64,000 nt of DNA from Pandoraea sp. ASV26 (GTDB taxonomy: Bacteria; Pseudomonadota; Gammaproteobacteria; Burkholderiales; Burkholderiaceae), in NCBI RefSeq assembly GCF_016428915.1, contig NZ_JAELTP010000013.1, forward strand, positions 20,118-84,117, in the 5' to 3' direction. Each line of letters begins with the position of its first letter. The stretch's first letter is position 1. A program made the translations under genes and the position numbers. Of this stretch, positions 1 through 8,153 are shown piece by piece. The notes under the pieces are model-generated. The model was given only the letters and a program-made list of their open reading frames with translations, searched no databases and had not been told where the DNA came from.

Positions 1-731
1 GCCAACAGACCCACTTCGGTTATGAAACCGTCGACGAGAAGGAAAAGGCCGGCAAGGTCGCCGAGGTGTTCCATTCGGTCGCGAGCAAGTACGACATCAT
101 GAACGACCTGATGTCGGGTGGCCTGCACCGGATCTGGAAAGCCTTCACGATCGGACGCGCCGCCGTGCGCCCCGGCTTCAAGGTGCTCGACATCGCGGGC
201 GGTACCGGCGACCTGTCGAAGGCGTTCGCCCGTGCGGCGGGCCCGACCGGCGAAGTGTGGCTCACCGACATCAACGAATCGATGCTGCGCGTTGGGCGCG
301 ATCGTCTGCTCGACGCAGGCATCGTCACGCCGTCGCTGCTGTGTGACGCCGAGAAGCTGCCGTTCCCGTCGAATTATTTCGACGTGGTGACCGTGGCGTT
401 CGGGCTGCGCAACATGACGCATAAGGACGCCGCCCTCGCGGAAATGCGCCGCGTCATCAAGCCGGGCGGCAAGGTGATGGTGCTGGAGTTCTCGAAAGTC
501 TGGCAGCCGCTCGAAAAGGCGTACGACACCTATTCGTTCAAGGTGCTGCCGTGGCTCGGTTCGCGCATTGCGGGCGACGCAGATAGCTACCGCTATCTGG
601 CCGAGTCGATTCGCATGCACCCGGACCAGGAAACGCTCAAGACGATGATGGAAGAGGTCGGCCTGGAGCGTGTGGAGTACCACAACCTGAGCGCCGGCGT
701 GGTCGCGCTTCACATCGGCCGCAAGTTCTGA
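1..731 (+). CDS. ubiE: Ubiquinone/menaquinone biosynthesis C-methyltransferase UbiE, 5' end missing
   Basis: SAM-dependent C-methyltransferase of the quinone pathway (2-polyprenyl-benzoquinol to its 2-methyl form; demethylmenaquinol to menaquinol). The frame is open from base 3 and runs off the left edge, so only the first few residues are missing. Visible are the family opening HFGYETV, the SAM-binding motif [22 protein letters not shown] and the C-terminal [10 protein letters not shown]. An internal GTG at 66 is not the start because the family N terminus is readable upstream of it. ubiJ and ubiB follow on the same strand, the usual quinone-biosynthesis grouping, here interrupted by a Tim44-like gene. 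Confidence 0.96.
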   Translation, partial: QQTHFGYETVDEKEKAGKVAEVFHSVASKYDIMNDLMSGGLHRIWKAFTIGRAAVRPGFKVLDIAGGTGDLSKAFARAAGPTGEVWLTDINESMLRVGRDRLLDAGIVTPSLLCDAEKLPFPSNYFDVVTVAFGLRNMTHKDAALAEMRRVIKPGGKVMVLEFSKVWQPLEKAYDTYSFKVLPWLGSRIAGDADSYRYLAESIRMHPDQETLKTMMEEVGLERVEYHNLSAGVVALHIGRKF

Positions 732-765
732 CGCGTTGGAAAACTAAGCACTTACTTACCTGATT

Positions 766-813
766 CGCCCCGGCGCCCCGGTTTGCGGAAAAATACCGCG
801 CCGGGGCGTTTCT
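766..813 (+). terminator. Rho-independent terminator after ubiE
   Basis: A perfect 11-bp stem CGCCCCGGCGC / GCGCCGGGGCG (766-776 with 798-808) is followed by a short T-rich tract, 35 bases after the ubiE stop. Confidence 0.75.
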
Positions 814-951
814 CTAAGTACAAGCTAATTCTGCTGTGGCAGAATCGGTCGTCGCGTCATCCGGTTTCAGTCAATAAAAAAGCGCTGAACCATTCGGGTT
901 GACGCTTGTCAGTACACAGCAACCTATAAACTCCACGGAGATACCAGAACG

Positions 952-1929
952 ATGTTCCAGTTCCTGAAAAACAAGCTGTTGTTGGGCGTGGTGGCCGGCG
1001 TATTGGCGGTCGGCATGACGATCGCGGACGCTGATGCCAAGCGCGTTGGCGGCGGCCGGAGCATCGGCAAGCAGTCCAACACCGTGACGCAACGCCAGCA
1101 AACGCCGCCGTCGCAAGCCCCGGGCGCTGCGCCGCAACAAGCGGCGCCGGCCGCCGCCGCAGGTGCGGGTGCCGCAGGCGCGGCCGCCGCAGCCAAGCCG
1201 GCCAATCGCTGGCTCGGCCCGATCGCCGGTCTGGCCGCGGGTCTCGGTATCGCGGCGCTGCTGTCGCACTTCGGCATGGGCGGTGCTTTCGCCAGCATGA
1301 TGGCCAACGTCATCATCATTGCGCTGATCGCGTTCGCTGCAATTTGGCTCATCCGACGCTTGCGCGGCAATAAGTCGCAGTCGCAGACGCCGGCCTATGC
1401 AGGCGCGGGCAGCGATGCGTCGAACAATGCCCTGCGCCAGTCGTGGGACAACCAGTCGCAACCGTCGTCGCAACCGGCATCGTCCGCTCAGCCGTCGCTG
1501 TCGGCTGTACCGGCAGCCGCTGCGGGTGCTGCTACCGCTGCCACTGGTCCGTTCGGTGTGCCGGCCGGCTTCGATGCCGAGGGTTTCCTGCGCAGCGCCA
1601 AGGTGTACTTCAACCGTCTGCAAGCCGCATGGGACAAGGGCGATCAAGCCGATATCAACGAGTTCACGACGCCGCAGATGTTCGCGGAAATCAAGATGGA
1701 CCTCGAAGAGCGCGGCAAGTCGACCAACCGTACGGACGTCGTGCAGCTCGACGCCGAACTGCTCGGCATCGAGCAAACGGCCACCGAGTACATGGCAAGC
1801 GTTCGCTTCTCCGGTCTGATCCGCGAAGCCGAAGGCGCGCCGGCCGAGCCGTTCAATGAGGTGTGGAACCTGACCAAGCCGGTGGCCGGCAGCGGTGGTT
1901 GGGTACTCGCCGGCATTCAGCAGCTCTAA
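952..1929 (+). CDS. Tim44-like domain membrane protein
   Basis: 325-aa protein of unknown precise role with a C-terminal Tim44-like domain. Residues 1-28 form a hydrophobic signal or anchor segment. Residues about 45-80 are low-complexity, rich in Gln, Ala and Pro. Hydrophobic segments lie around residues 85-105 and 115-133, followed by a basic stop (IRRLRG). The Tim44-like region spans about 200-325 (FLRSAKVYFNRLQ, MASVRFSGLIRE, GWVLAGIQQL). Bacterial Tim44-like proteins are usually membrane-associated; mitochondrial Tim44 tethers the import motor, but that function cannot be transferred here. It is monocistronic, with terminators on both sides. The ATG at 952 follows a GGAG at 936-939. Confidence 0.85.
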   Translation: MFQFLKNKLLLGVVAGVLAVGMTIADADAKRVGGGRSIGKQSNTVTQRQQTPPSQAPGAAPQQAAPAAAAGAGAAGAAAAAKPANRWLGPIAGLAAGLGIAALLSHFGMGGAFASMMANVIIIALIAFAAIWLIRRLRGNKSQSQTPAYAGAGSDASNNALRQSWDNQSQPSSQPASSAQPSLSAVPAAAAGAATAATGPFGVPAGFDAEGFLRSAKVYFNRLQAAWDKGDQADINEFTTPQMFAEIKMDLEERGKSTNRTDVVQLDAELLGIEQTATEYMASVRFSGLIREAEGAPAEPFNEVWNLTKPVAGSGGWVLAGIQQL

Positions 1930-1977
1930 GCCAACGTTAAGCCTGGCGACGTTTTTGTCGTAACCTGCCTTACAATG

Positions 1978-2008
1978 AGAGCCCGCGTTTGAAGCGCGGG
2001 CTCTTTTG
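1978..2008 (+). terminator. Rho-independent terminator after the Tim44-like gene
   Basis: Perfect 10-bp stem AGAGCCCGCG / CGCGGGCTCT (1978-1987 with 1995-2004), 7-base loop, then TTTTG. Confidence 0.85.
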
Positions 2009-2086
2009 TTTTTGCCGTCCGCAATCCGTTGCCGGGCGGCGTCTTTCGGTGCGACCGGTGTTCAGCGCCGGCCGGCCGCCAAGCTC

Positions 2087-2722
2087 ATGACCGTAGCCGC
2101 CAAAGCCTTTGCCGCCACCGTGAACCACTTGCTTGCCCGCGAACCGTGGGCACGTGAGCGTTTGCGCCATCACATCGGTGCGTCTGCCCGGCTCGCGATG
2201 TCGCCGATCGACCTGCGCCTGCGCGTCGGCGACGACGGCTACGTCGCCGCGGCCGAAGCCGACCTGCCTTGCGACGTCAGCATCTCGGTGCCGCCTGCGG
2301 CGCTCGCCGATTTCGCCAGCGGCGGTCAGGCCGCTGTCATGCGCCACGTCAAGATCGAAGGCGATGCCGAGTTTGCCAACACGGTGTCCTATCTTGCCCA
2401 GCACCTGCGCTGGGAGGTGGCCGAAGACCTGAGCAAGGTGATCGGTGACGCCGCAGCCCATCGGGTGACGCAGACCGGCAAGGCCGCCGTTGCCAGTGCG
2501 CGCCGCACCGGCGACACGCTGGCACGATCGCTCGCCGATTACCTCGTGGAAGAGAATCCGCTGCTCGTGGCGCGCCCGCGCCTCGATGCCATGCGCACCG
2601 ATATCGGCACCTTGCGCGACGACCTCGCGCGGCTGGAGAAACGTATCGAGAAGCTGGAACGCCTCAAGGGCGTGAGCGAGGGCACCCCGGCCCCGGCACC
2701 CCGCACTCACGGAGGCCGCTGA
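2087..2722 (+). CDS. ubiJ: Ubiquinone biosynthesis accessory factor UbiJ (SCP2 domain)
   Basis: 211-aa protein with an N-terminal SCP2-type lipid-binding domain and a C-terminal coiled coil (about 170-195, LRDDLARLEKRIEKLERL). UbiJ is an assembly and lipid-carrier factor of the aerobic ubiquinone biosynthesis complex and works with UbiK. Length is close to E. coli UbiJ. I chose the ATG at 2087 (MTVAAKAFAA); the frame is open further upstream to 2006, but that part overlaps the preceding terminator. ubiB begins 3 bases after its stop, so the two are translationally coupled, in line with the known ubiE-ubiJ-ubiB order. Confidence 0.87.
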   Translation: MTVAAKAFAATVNHLLAREPWARERLRHHIGASARLAMSPIDLRLRVGDDGYVAAAEADLPCDVSISVPPAALADFASGGQAAVMRHVKIEGDAEFANTVSYLAQHLRWEVAEDLSKVIGDAAAHRVTQTGKAAVASARRTGDTLARSLADYLVEENPLLVARPRLDAMRTDIGTLRDDLARLEKRIEKLERLKGVSEGTPAPAPRTHGGR

Positions 2723-2725
2723 CCG

Positions 2726-4285
2726 ATGCGTCTTCTGCGCCTTATCAAGATCTTTTTCGTCTGCTATCGATACGGGCTCGACGAGCTGGTGCTCTCGAGC
2801 ATTCCCCATCCCTTTGCGCGCGGGCTGCTGCGCGTGCTGTCGTTCGGACGCAGCGGGCTGAGAGTCCCGCGTGGCGAGCGCCTGCGTCTGGCGCTCGAAT
2901 CGCTGGGGCCGATCTTCGTGAAGTTCGGGCAAGTGCTTTCGACGCGTCGCGATCTGATGCCGCCCGATATCGCCCAGGAACTGGCCCGTCTGCAAGATCA
3001 GGTGCCGCCGTTCGACCCTGAGGTGGCGCGCGCGGCCATCGAGAAGTCGTTGGGGCACCCGCTCGAAGACGTGTTCGTCGAGTTCGAGCGCACGCCGGTG
3101 GCGAGCGCGTCGATCGCACAGGTGCACTTCGCCCGCATTCGCCATGGGGAACACGCGGGCAAGGAAGTTGCGGTCAAGGTGCTGCGCCCGAACATGCTCA
3201 GCGTGATCGACAGCGATCTGGCGCTCATGCGCGATCTGGCCGGCTGGGTGGAGCGGCTGTGGCCGGACGGCAAGCGGCTGAAGCCGCGCGAAGTGGTCGC
3301 CGAATTCGACAAGTATCTGCACGACGAACTCGATCTGATGCGCGAAGCCGCCAATGCGGCGCAGCTTCGCCGCAACTTCATCGACTCGGGCATGCTCATG
3401 GTGCCCGAGATCTACTGGGAATTCAGTTCCAGCTTCGTTCTGGTGATGGAGCGTATGCACGGCGTGCCGATCAGCCAGATCGAAGTGCTGCGCGAGGCGG
3501 GCGTCGACCTCAAGAAGCTGGCGCGCGAGGGCGTCGAGATCTTCTTCACGCAGTTCCTGCGCGATGGCTTCTTCCACGCCGACATGCATCCGGGCAACAT
3601 TCTGGTCAGCCTCGACCCCGCAACGTTCGGCCGGTATATCGCGCTCGACTGCGGCATCGTCGGTGCGCTGTCCGAATTCGACAAGAACTATCTGGCGCAG
3701 AACTTCCTCGCTTTCTTCCGTCGCGATTACCACCGGGTGGCGTCGCTGCACCTGGAGTCGGGGTGGGTGCCGCCGGATACGCGCGTCGAAGAACTGGAAG
3801 GCGCGATTCGTGCGGTCTGCGAGCCGTACTTCGACCGGCCGCTCAAGGAAATCTCGCTGGGGCTGGTGCTCATGCGTCTGTTCCAGACGTCGCGCCGCTT
3901 CAACGTCGAGATTCAGCCGCAACTCGTGCTGCTGCAAAAGACGCTGCTCAATATCGAAGGGCTCGGTCGTCAGCTCGATCCGGATCTGGATCTGTGGAAG
4001 ACGGCCAAGCCGTTCCTCGAGCGCTGGATGTCCGAACAGATTGGCCCGCGCGGCTGGCTGGAGCGCCTGAAGGCCGAAGTGCCGCAGTGGAGCAAGACCA
4101 TGCCGCAACTGCCGCGTCTCATCCATCAGGCGCTCGCGGCCCATGCGCGTACGCCGGACGAGACGCTGCTGCGCGCATTGCTGCACGAGCAACGTCGCAC
4201 CAACCGGCTGCTCACTGGCGCGTTCTGTCTGGTGGGCGGGGTTGCCATCGGCGTGCTGACAGCGTTCTTCTGGCTTTATCGCTGA
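2726..4285 (+). CDS. ubiB: Ubiquinone biosynthesis regulatory protein kinase UbiB
   Basis: 519-aa ABC1/ADCK/UbiB-family atypical kinase, required for ubiquinone synthesis. Visible family features are the KxGQ-type segment ([11 protein letters not shown], about residue 70), an Ala-rich loop region ([11 protein letters not shown]), the catalytic-loop-like [11 protein letters not shown] (about 285-295) and [10 protein letters not shown] in place of the usual DFG metal-binding segment, as in E. coli UbiB. A C-terminal hydrophobic segment (about 495-517) anchors it in the inner membrane. E. coli UbiB is slightly longer (546 aa). It lies 3 bases downstream of ubiJ. Confidence 0.97.
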   Translation: MRLLRLIKIFFVCYRYGLDELVLSSIPHPFARGLLRVLSFGRSGLRVPRGERLRLALESLGPIFVKFGQVLSTRRDLMPPDIAQELARLQDQVPPFDPEVARAAIEKSLGHPLEDVFVEFERTPVASASIAQVHFARIRHGEHAGKEVAVKVLRPNMLSVIDSDLALMRDLAGWVERLWPDGKRLKPREVVAEFDKYLHDELDLMREAANAAQLRRNFIDSGMLMVPEIYWEFSSSFVLVMERMHGVPISQIEVLREAGVDLKKLAREGVEIFFTQFLRDGFFHADMHPGNILVSLDPATFGRYIALDCGIVGALSEFDKNYLAQNFLAFFRRDYHRVASLHLESGWVPPDTRVEELEGAIRAVCEPYFDRPLKEISLGLVLMRLFQTSRRFNVEIQPQLVLLQKTLLNIEGLGRQLDPDLDLWKTAKPFLERWMSEQIGPRGWLERLKAEVPQWSKTMPQLPRLIHQALAAHARTPDETLLRALLHEQRRTNRLLTGAFCLVGGVAIGVLTAFFWLYR

Positions 4286-4305
4286 TTCTCGACCAGGAGC
4301 CGACT

Positions 4306-4995
4306 GTGCCCGCCGCCCGGAAGATTCACGTCACCTATGCCGCCCCTCAGGGGGACGACCGCCCGCAGACGGGCGGCGCACCCTCGGCGCCGTCGTCGGC
4401 CCCCTCATTTGCCCATCGCGATCCGTCGCGTGCGGAATTCTGGGACGAGCGCTTCGCAAACGCCTTCATGCCGTGGGACGCCGCCGGGGTGCCTCAGGCG
4501 CTGCGCGACTTCGTGGCGGCCGAGGGCGCGCCGCGCGCCACGCTGATTCCCGGCTGCGGCGCGGCGTACGAAGCCGCCTGGTTCGACGCGCAAGGCTGGC
4601 CGGTGCGGGCGATCGACTTTGCGCCGGTCGCCGTCGCGTCGGCGCAGGCCCAACTGGGACCGCGCGCGTCGCTCGTCGAACAGGCGGATTTCTTCACCTA
4701 CACGCCGCCCTTTACGGTCGACGTGGTCTACGAGCGGGCGTTTCTCTGCGCCTTGCCCCGTGCGCTCTGGCAGGACTACGCCCGCCGGATGGCGCAACTG
4801 CTGCCGCAAGGGGCACGTCTGGCCGGATTCTTCTTCCTGAAGGAAACGCCGAAGGGCCCCCCGTTCGGCATCGCGCCGGACGCACTCGACGCGTTGCTGG
4901 CCAGGGACTTCGTCTGCGAGACGGATCGTCTGGTCGACGACTCGGTGCCGGTCTTTGCCGGGGCGGAGCACTGGATGGTGTGGCGCCGTCGCTGA
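4306..4995 (+). CDS. TPMT-family SAM-dependent methyltransferase
   Basis: 229-aa class I methyltransferase of the thiopurine S-methyltransferase type. Diagnostic segments are FWDERF...MPWDAAGVP near residue 45, the SAM-binding IPGCGAAYE at about 80-88, AIDFAPVAV, YERAFLCALP and a C-terminal EHWMVWRR. The substrate is unknown; TPMT-like bacterial enzymes methylate thiols, selenium or tellurium compounds. The start is GTG at 4306 with CAGGAG upstream; the open frame begins much earlier but overlaps ubiB. The first 40 residues are Pro/Ala-rich and poorly conserved. It lies 20 bases after ubiB and is probably cotranscribed with it. Confidence 0.8.
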   Translation: MPAARKIHVTYAAPQGDDRPQTGGAPSAPSSAPSFAHRDPSRAEFWDERFANAFMPWDAAGVPQALRDFVAAEGAPRATLIPGCGAAYEAAWFDAQGWPVRAIDFAPVAVASAQAQLGPRASLVEQADFFTYTPPFTVDVVYERAFLCALPRALWQDYARRMAQLLPQGARLAGFFFLKETPKGPPFGIAPDALDALLARDFVCETDRLVDDSVPVFAGAEHWMVWRRR

Positions 4996-5366
4996 TTCGC
5001 AACCTGCCGTTGCGGTGGACCGAGCGCCACGAAACGCTGACGGCAACTACCGGTAAGTCGTTCCAGACGTTAGGTATTTCCCGATATTTGCCACGATCCG
5101 CACGGGGAATTGTGATTTTTTCCCCGCGCGTCTCTCACGCCGCTATAATCGGCCGAAAATTTTTTCGCCAGGTGGCAAAAACGGGCGCCCCCGAGCGCTG
5201 AATCGCATCAGCCCCGTCATGCACGACCTGATTTTCTGTTGCCCGGAAGGCTGCGGCCCAAGGTTCGGTATCGTTAGCTCGCGCGGCGGCTTCATGCGGC
5301 CGGAACACGCCCGCCGCTAACCACCTTGCCATGACCGTCGCCCTGGGGCTTGGCTGGGGCCGCGTT
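4996..5366 (+). promoter_or_regulatory. Promoter and long leader of the sodium:solute symporter
   Basis: This gap holds a clear TATAAT at 5144-5149; no convincing -35 box sits 17 bases upstream. Transcription would start near 5156 and leave roughly a 210-base leader before the ATG at 5367. The leader includes the inverted repeat TTTTCGCCAGGTGGCAAAAA around 5162-5181 and a 33-codon open frame (5219-5320). I do not recognise a known riboswitch class. Confidence 0.45.
5219..5320 (+). CDS. Possible 33-aa leader ORF upstream of symporter
   Basis: Short frame in the symporter leader that opens MHDLIFCCPEGCG and ends with RR. It contains three cysteines near its start. It has no recognisable Shine-Dalgarno sequence and ends 46 bases before the ATG at 5367 (10 bases before the alternative ATG at 5331). 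It may be a regulatory leader peptide or chance; there is no homology evidence. Confidence 0.2.
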   Translation: MHDLIFCCPEGCGPRFGIVSSRGGFMRPEHARR

Positions 5367-6812
5367 ATGCTGATCTGGTTTGTCATTCTGTATTGGGTCA
5401 TTTCGGTGGCCATCGGGCTGTTGGCCGCCCTCAAGGTCCGCAATACCAAAGATTTCACCGTCGCCGGCCGCCGTTTGCCCTATGGCATGGTCGTGGCCGT
5501 CGTGTTCGCGACGTGGTTCGGCTCGGAAGCGGTGCTCGGCATTCCGGCCACCTTCATCGGCGAAGGGTTGCGCGGCGTGGTCGCCGATCCGTTCGGCTCG
5601 TCGATGTGTCTGGTTCTCGTGGGCCTGTTCTTTGCCCGCAAGCTGTATCGCATGAACCTCATGACGATCGGCGACTTCTACAAGCTCAAGTACAACCGCA
5701 CGGTCGAAGTGGTCACGAGTATTGCCATCGTGATCTCGTACCTCGGCTGGGTCGGCGCGCAGATCAAGGCGCTCGGTCTGGTGTTCCATACGGTATCGGG
5801 CGGGGCGATGTCGGAGCCGATGGGCATGATCGTCGGCGCGGTTTCGGTGCTGGCCTACACGCTGCTCGGCGGCATGATTTCGGTGGCCGTGACCGATTTC
5901 ATCCAGATGATCATCATCGTCGTGGGTCTGGTGTACATCGCCGTGGTCGTCTCGGGCATGGTGCCGGGCGGGGCGAGCGCCGTGATCGCACATGCGTCGG
6001 AGGCCGGCAAGTTCGTGTTCCTGCCCGAGATGAATCCTGCGGATGTCCTCGCGTTCATCGCCGCGGGCGTCACCATGATGTTCGGGTCGATTCCGCAGCA
6101 GGACGTGTTCCAGCGCGTGATGTCGTCCAAATCCGAGAACATCGCGGTGTCCGGTTCGGTGACGGGCGGTGTGCTGTACTTCATCTTCACGTTCATCCCG
6201 ATCTTCCTTGCCTACTCCGCGTTGCTGATTGCGCCGTCGATGGTGCAGAAGTACATCGGCACCGATCCGCAACAGATTCTGCCGCAGTTGGTGCTCACTA
6301 GCGTGCCGATCGTTGCGCAGGTGATGTTCTTCGGCGCACTGCTCTCGGCGATCAAGAGCTGCGCGTCGGCCACGCTGCTGGCCCCGTCGGTGACGTTTGC
6401 CGAGAACATCATTCGCCCGATGCTCAAGTCGCGCATCGACGACAAACACCTGCTGCGACTCATGCGCCTCGTGGTGCTGTGCTTCACAGCCCTCGTGCTC
6501 GTGTATGCGCTGAATTCGAAGGCGTCGATCTTCCAGATGGTCGAGAGCGCGTACAAGGTCACGCTCGTGTGCTGCTTCGTGCCGCTGGCGTTCGGCCTGT
6601 ACTGGAAGCGTTCGAGCTCGCTGGGCGGCACGCTGGCCGTGTTCTTCGGGCTGGTCGTGTGGATCGCTTGCGAAGCGCTGATGCCCGACGCGCTGGTGCC
6701 GCCGCAACTGGCCGGTCTGCTGGCGTCGATCACCGGCATGGTGGTCGGCTCGCTCCTGCAACCTGCGTCGGAGCGCGGCCAGCCGCCGGAGCAGCAGGTT
6801 TCGACGATCTGA
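5367..6812 (+). CDS. Sodium:solute symporter family (SSS) transporter
   Basis: 481-aa polytopic inner-membrane protein of the SSS/SLC5 family, with about 12-13 hydrophobic segments. Recognisable features are the first helix WFVILYWVISV, FATWFGSEAVLG, DFYKLKYNRTVEV, SYLGWVGAQIKALG and FGSIPQQDVFQRVMS. The substrate cannot be read from sequence; relatives carry proline, pantothenate, acetate or sugars with Na+. I chose the ATG at 5367, directly before the first helix; an in-frame ATG at 5331 would add 12 residues. It is monocistronic, with its own leader and a strong hairpin downstream. Confidence 0.85.
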   Translation: MLIWFVILYWVISVAIGLLAALKVRNTKDFTVAGRRLPYGMVVAVVFATWFGSEAVLGIPATFIGEGLRGVVADPFGSSMCLVLVGLFFARKLYRMNLMTIGDFYKLKYNRTVEVVTSIAIVISYLGWVGAQIKALGLVFHTVSGGAMSEPMGMIVGAVSVLAYTLLGGMISVAVTDFIQMIIIVVGLVYIAVVVSGMVPGGASAVIAHASEAGKFVFLPEMNPADVLAFIAAGVTMMFGSIPQQDVFQRVMSSKSENIAVSGSVTGGVLYFIFTFIPIFLAYSALLIAPSMVQKYIGTDPQQILPQLVLTSVPIVAQVMFFGALLSAIKSCASATLLAPSVTFAENIIRPMLKSRIDDKHLLRLMRLVVLCFTALVLVYALNSKASIFQMVESAYKVTLVCCFVPLAFGLYWKRSSSLGGTLAVFFGLVVWIACEALMPDALVPPQLAGLLASITGMVVGSLLQPASERGQPPEQQVSTI

Positions 6813-6827
6813 GCGCGGCAGGCGAGA

Positions 6828-6875
6828 ACAGGACACGTGCCCGCGACGCCAAGTGCGGGCACGTCCTGTCTTGAT
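6828..6875 (+). terminator. Hairpin terminator after symporter
   Basis: Long inverted repeat ACAGGACACGTGCCCGC / GCGGGCACGTCCTGT (6828-6844 with 6855-6869, one unpaired base), followed by a weak T-rich stretch. Confidence 0.6.
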
Positions 6876-6933
6876 CTTGCGCGGCCGCGGCCCCATATAT
6901 CTCCGACAAATCCCGAAAGCCTTGTGAAGCGGT

Positions 6934-6939
6934 TATAAT
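6934..6939 (+). promoter_or_regulatory. -10 element of the fmdB-DUF502-aspS cluster
   Basis: A consensus TATAAT lies 38 bases upstream of the fmdB start; the -35 region is not recognisable. Confidence 0.45.
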
Positions 6940-6976
6940 TCAAGGCTTTGCGCACCTTTTTTCCGTCGGAAGAATC

Positions 6977-7327
6977 ATGCCTATCTACGCTTATCGTTGC
7001 GAAACATGCGGTTTCGCCAAGGATGTGCTGCAAAAAATGAGCGATGAACCGCTCACCCAATGCCCGGAATGCGGCAAGGACTCGTTTCGCAAGCAGGTGA
7101 CTGCGGCCGGGTTCCAGCTCAAGGGATCGGGATGGTATGTCACTGATTTCCGAGGCGGTTCTGGCGGCAAGAGCGCACCGGCTGCGGACGTAGCGCCGGG
7201 CGCATCGGCGTCGGCCGCTTCTTCGTCCGCTTCTTCGGGCGAGAGCTCGTCGTCGGCATCGTCGTCCGGTGGCGAGTCGTCGAGCACCCCGGCGGCAAGC
7301 TGTGGCGGCGGTTGCGCCTGCCACTGA
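6977..7327 (+). CDS. FmdB-family zinc ribbon protein
   Basis: 116-aa protein with the FmdB/CxxC regulatory-protein zinc ribbon at residues 1-50: MPIYAYRCETCG, then CPECG about 26 residues later, giving a four-cysteine site. Residues about 65-105 are a low-complexity Ser/Ala/Gly tail, and the protein ends CGGGCACH, which adds three Cys and one His that could bind a second metal. Function is unknown; FmdB was first proposed as a regulator in Methylophilus. It is followed by DUF502 and aspS in the order usual for beta-proteobacteria. Confidence 0.87.
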   Translation: MPIYAYRCETCGFAKDVLQKMSDEPLTQCPECGKDSFRKQVTAAGFQLKGSGWYVTDFRGGSGGKSAPAADVAPGASASAASSSASSGESSSSASSSGGESSSTPAASCGGGCACH

Positions 7328-7461
7328 AAGAGAACAAGACAGTGCGCGTCGAGCCTGGCGGCCTGGCGTGCGATAGTACCGACGCAGCACCGGGCGACGA
7401 GCGCCCGGCGCTGTTAAGCCCCCGCTGACCCCCGTAGCCGCCAATATTCGCGAGTCCTGCC

Positions 7462-8106
7462 ATGAGCGTTAAGAAACCCGCGCTGAAGACGATTTTCCTC
7501 ACCGGCCTGCTGGTGCTGGTGCCTCTCGCCATCACGCTGTGGGTACTGGGTCTGATCATCGGCACGATGGATCAGACCCTGCTGCTGCTGCCGGACGGGT
7601 GGCAGCCGTCGCATCTCATCGGCATGCGCGTGCCGGGCTTCGGCGTGGTGGTCACGCTGGCGTTCGTTTTCGTCGTCGGTCTTCTGGCGCATAATTTCAT
7701 CGGCCAGAAGCTGGTCGGCTGGTGGGAAGCCGTGCTGACGCGCATTCCCATCGTTGGACCGTTGTACGGTAGCGTCAAGCAGGTATCCGACACATTGCTC
7801 TCGAGCAGCGGCAACGCGTTTCGCAAGGCGTTGCTTGTGCGTTATCCGCACGCGGATTCCTGGACCATCGCCTTCCTGACCGGCGCGCCGGGCGGCGATG
7901 TGGTCAATCACTTGCAGGGCGAGTACGTGAGCGTTTATGTCCCGACGACGCCGAACCCGACCTCAGGCTTTTTCCTGATGATGCGGTCGAGCGACGTCGT
8001 TGAACTCGACATGTCGGTCGACGCCGCTCTCAAGTACATCGTATCGATGGGCGTGGTGGCGCCCGCCCACAACCCGCGCCAGCAGCGTCCCGGCCCGCTC
8101 CTTTGA
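7462..8106 (+). CDS. DUF502 family membrane protein
   Basis: 214-aa membrane protein with two N-terminal transmembrane helices (about 10-35, [21 protein letters not shown]; about 58-78), then a soluble DUF502 domain with the family segments [16 protein letters not shown] and [12 protein letters not shown]. Biochemical function is unknown. It sits between fmdB and aspS; aspS starts 47 bases after its stop, so cotranscription is likely. Confidence 0.9.
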   Translation: MSVKKPALKTIFLTGLLVLVPLAITLWVLGLIIGTMDQTLLLLPDGWQPSHLIGMRVPGFGVVVTLAFVFVVGLLAHNFIGQKLVGWWEAVLTRIPIVGPLYGSVKQVSDTLLSSSGNAFRKALLVRYPHADSWTIAFLTGAPGGDVVNHLQGEYVSVYVPTTPNPTSGFFLMMRSSDVVELDMSVDAALKYIVSMGVVAPAHNPRQQRPGPLL

Positions 8107-8153
8107 GCCACCGGGAATCGCCGGCGCCAATTTTTGAAAATCGGAACAGCAAA

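Noticed and set aside
1970..4192. Long minus-strand frame (740 codons) opposite ubiJ-ubiB
   Set aside because: UbiJ and UbiB are unmistakable on the plus strand; the antisense product is His/Arg/Gln-rich with no domain.
3259..4995. Very long frame starting inside ubiB and continuing into the TPMT-like gene
   Set aside because: Only the part from GTG 4306 shows methyltransferase motifs; the 5' part is out of frame with UbiB.
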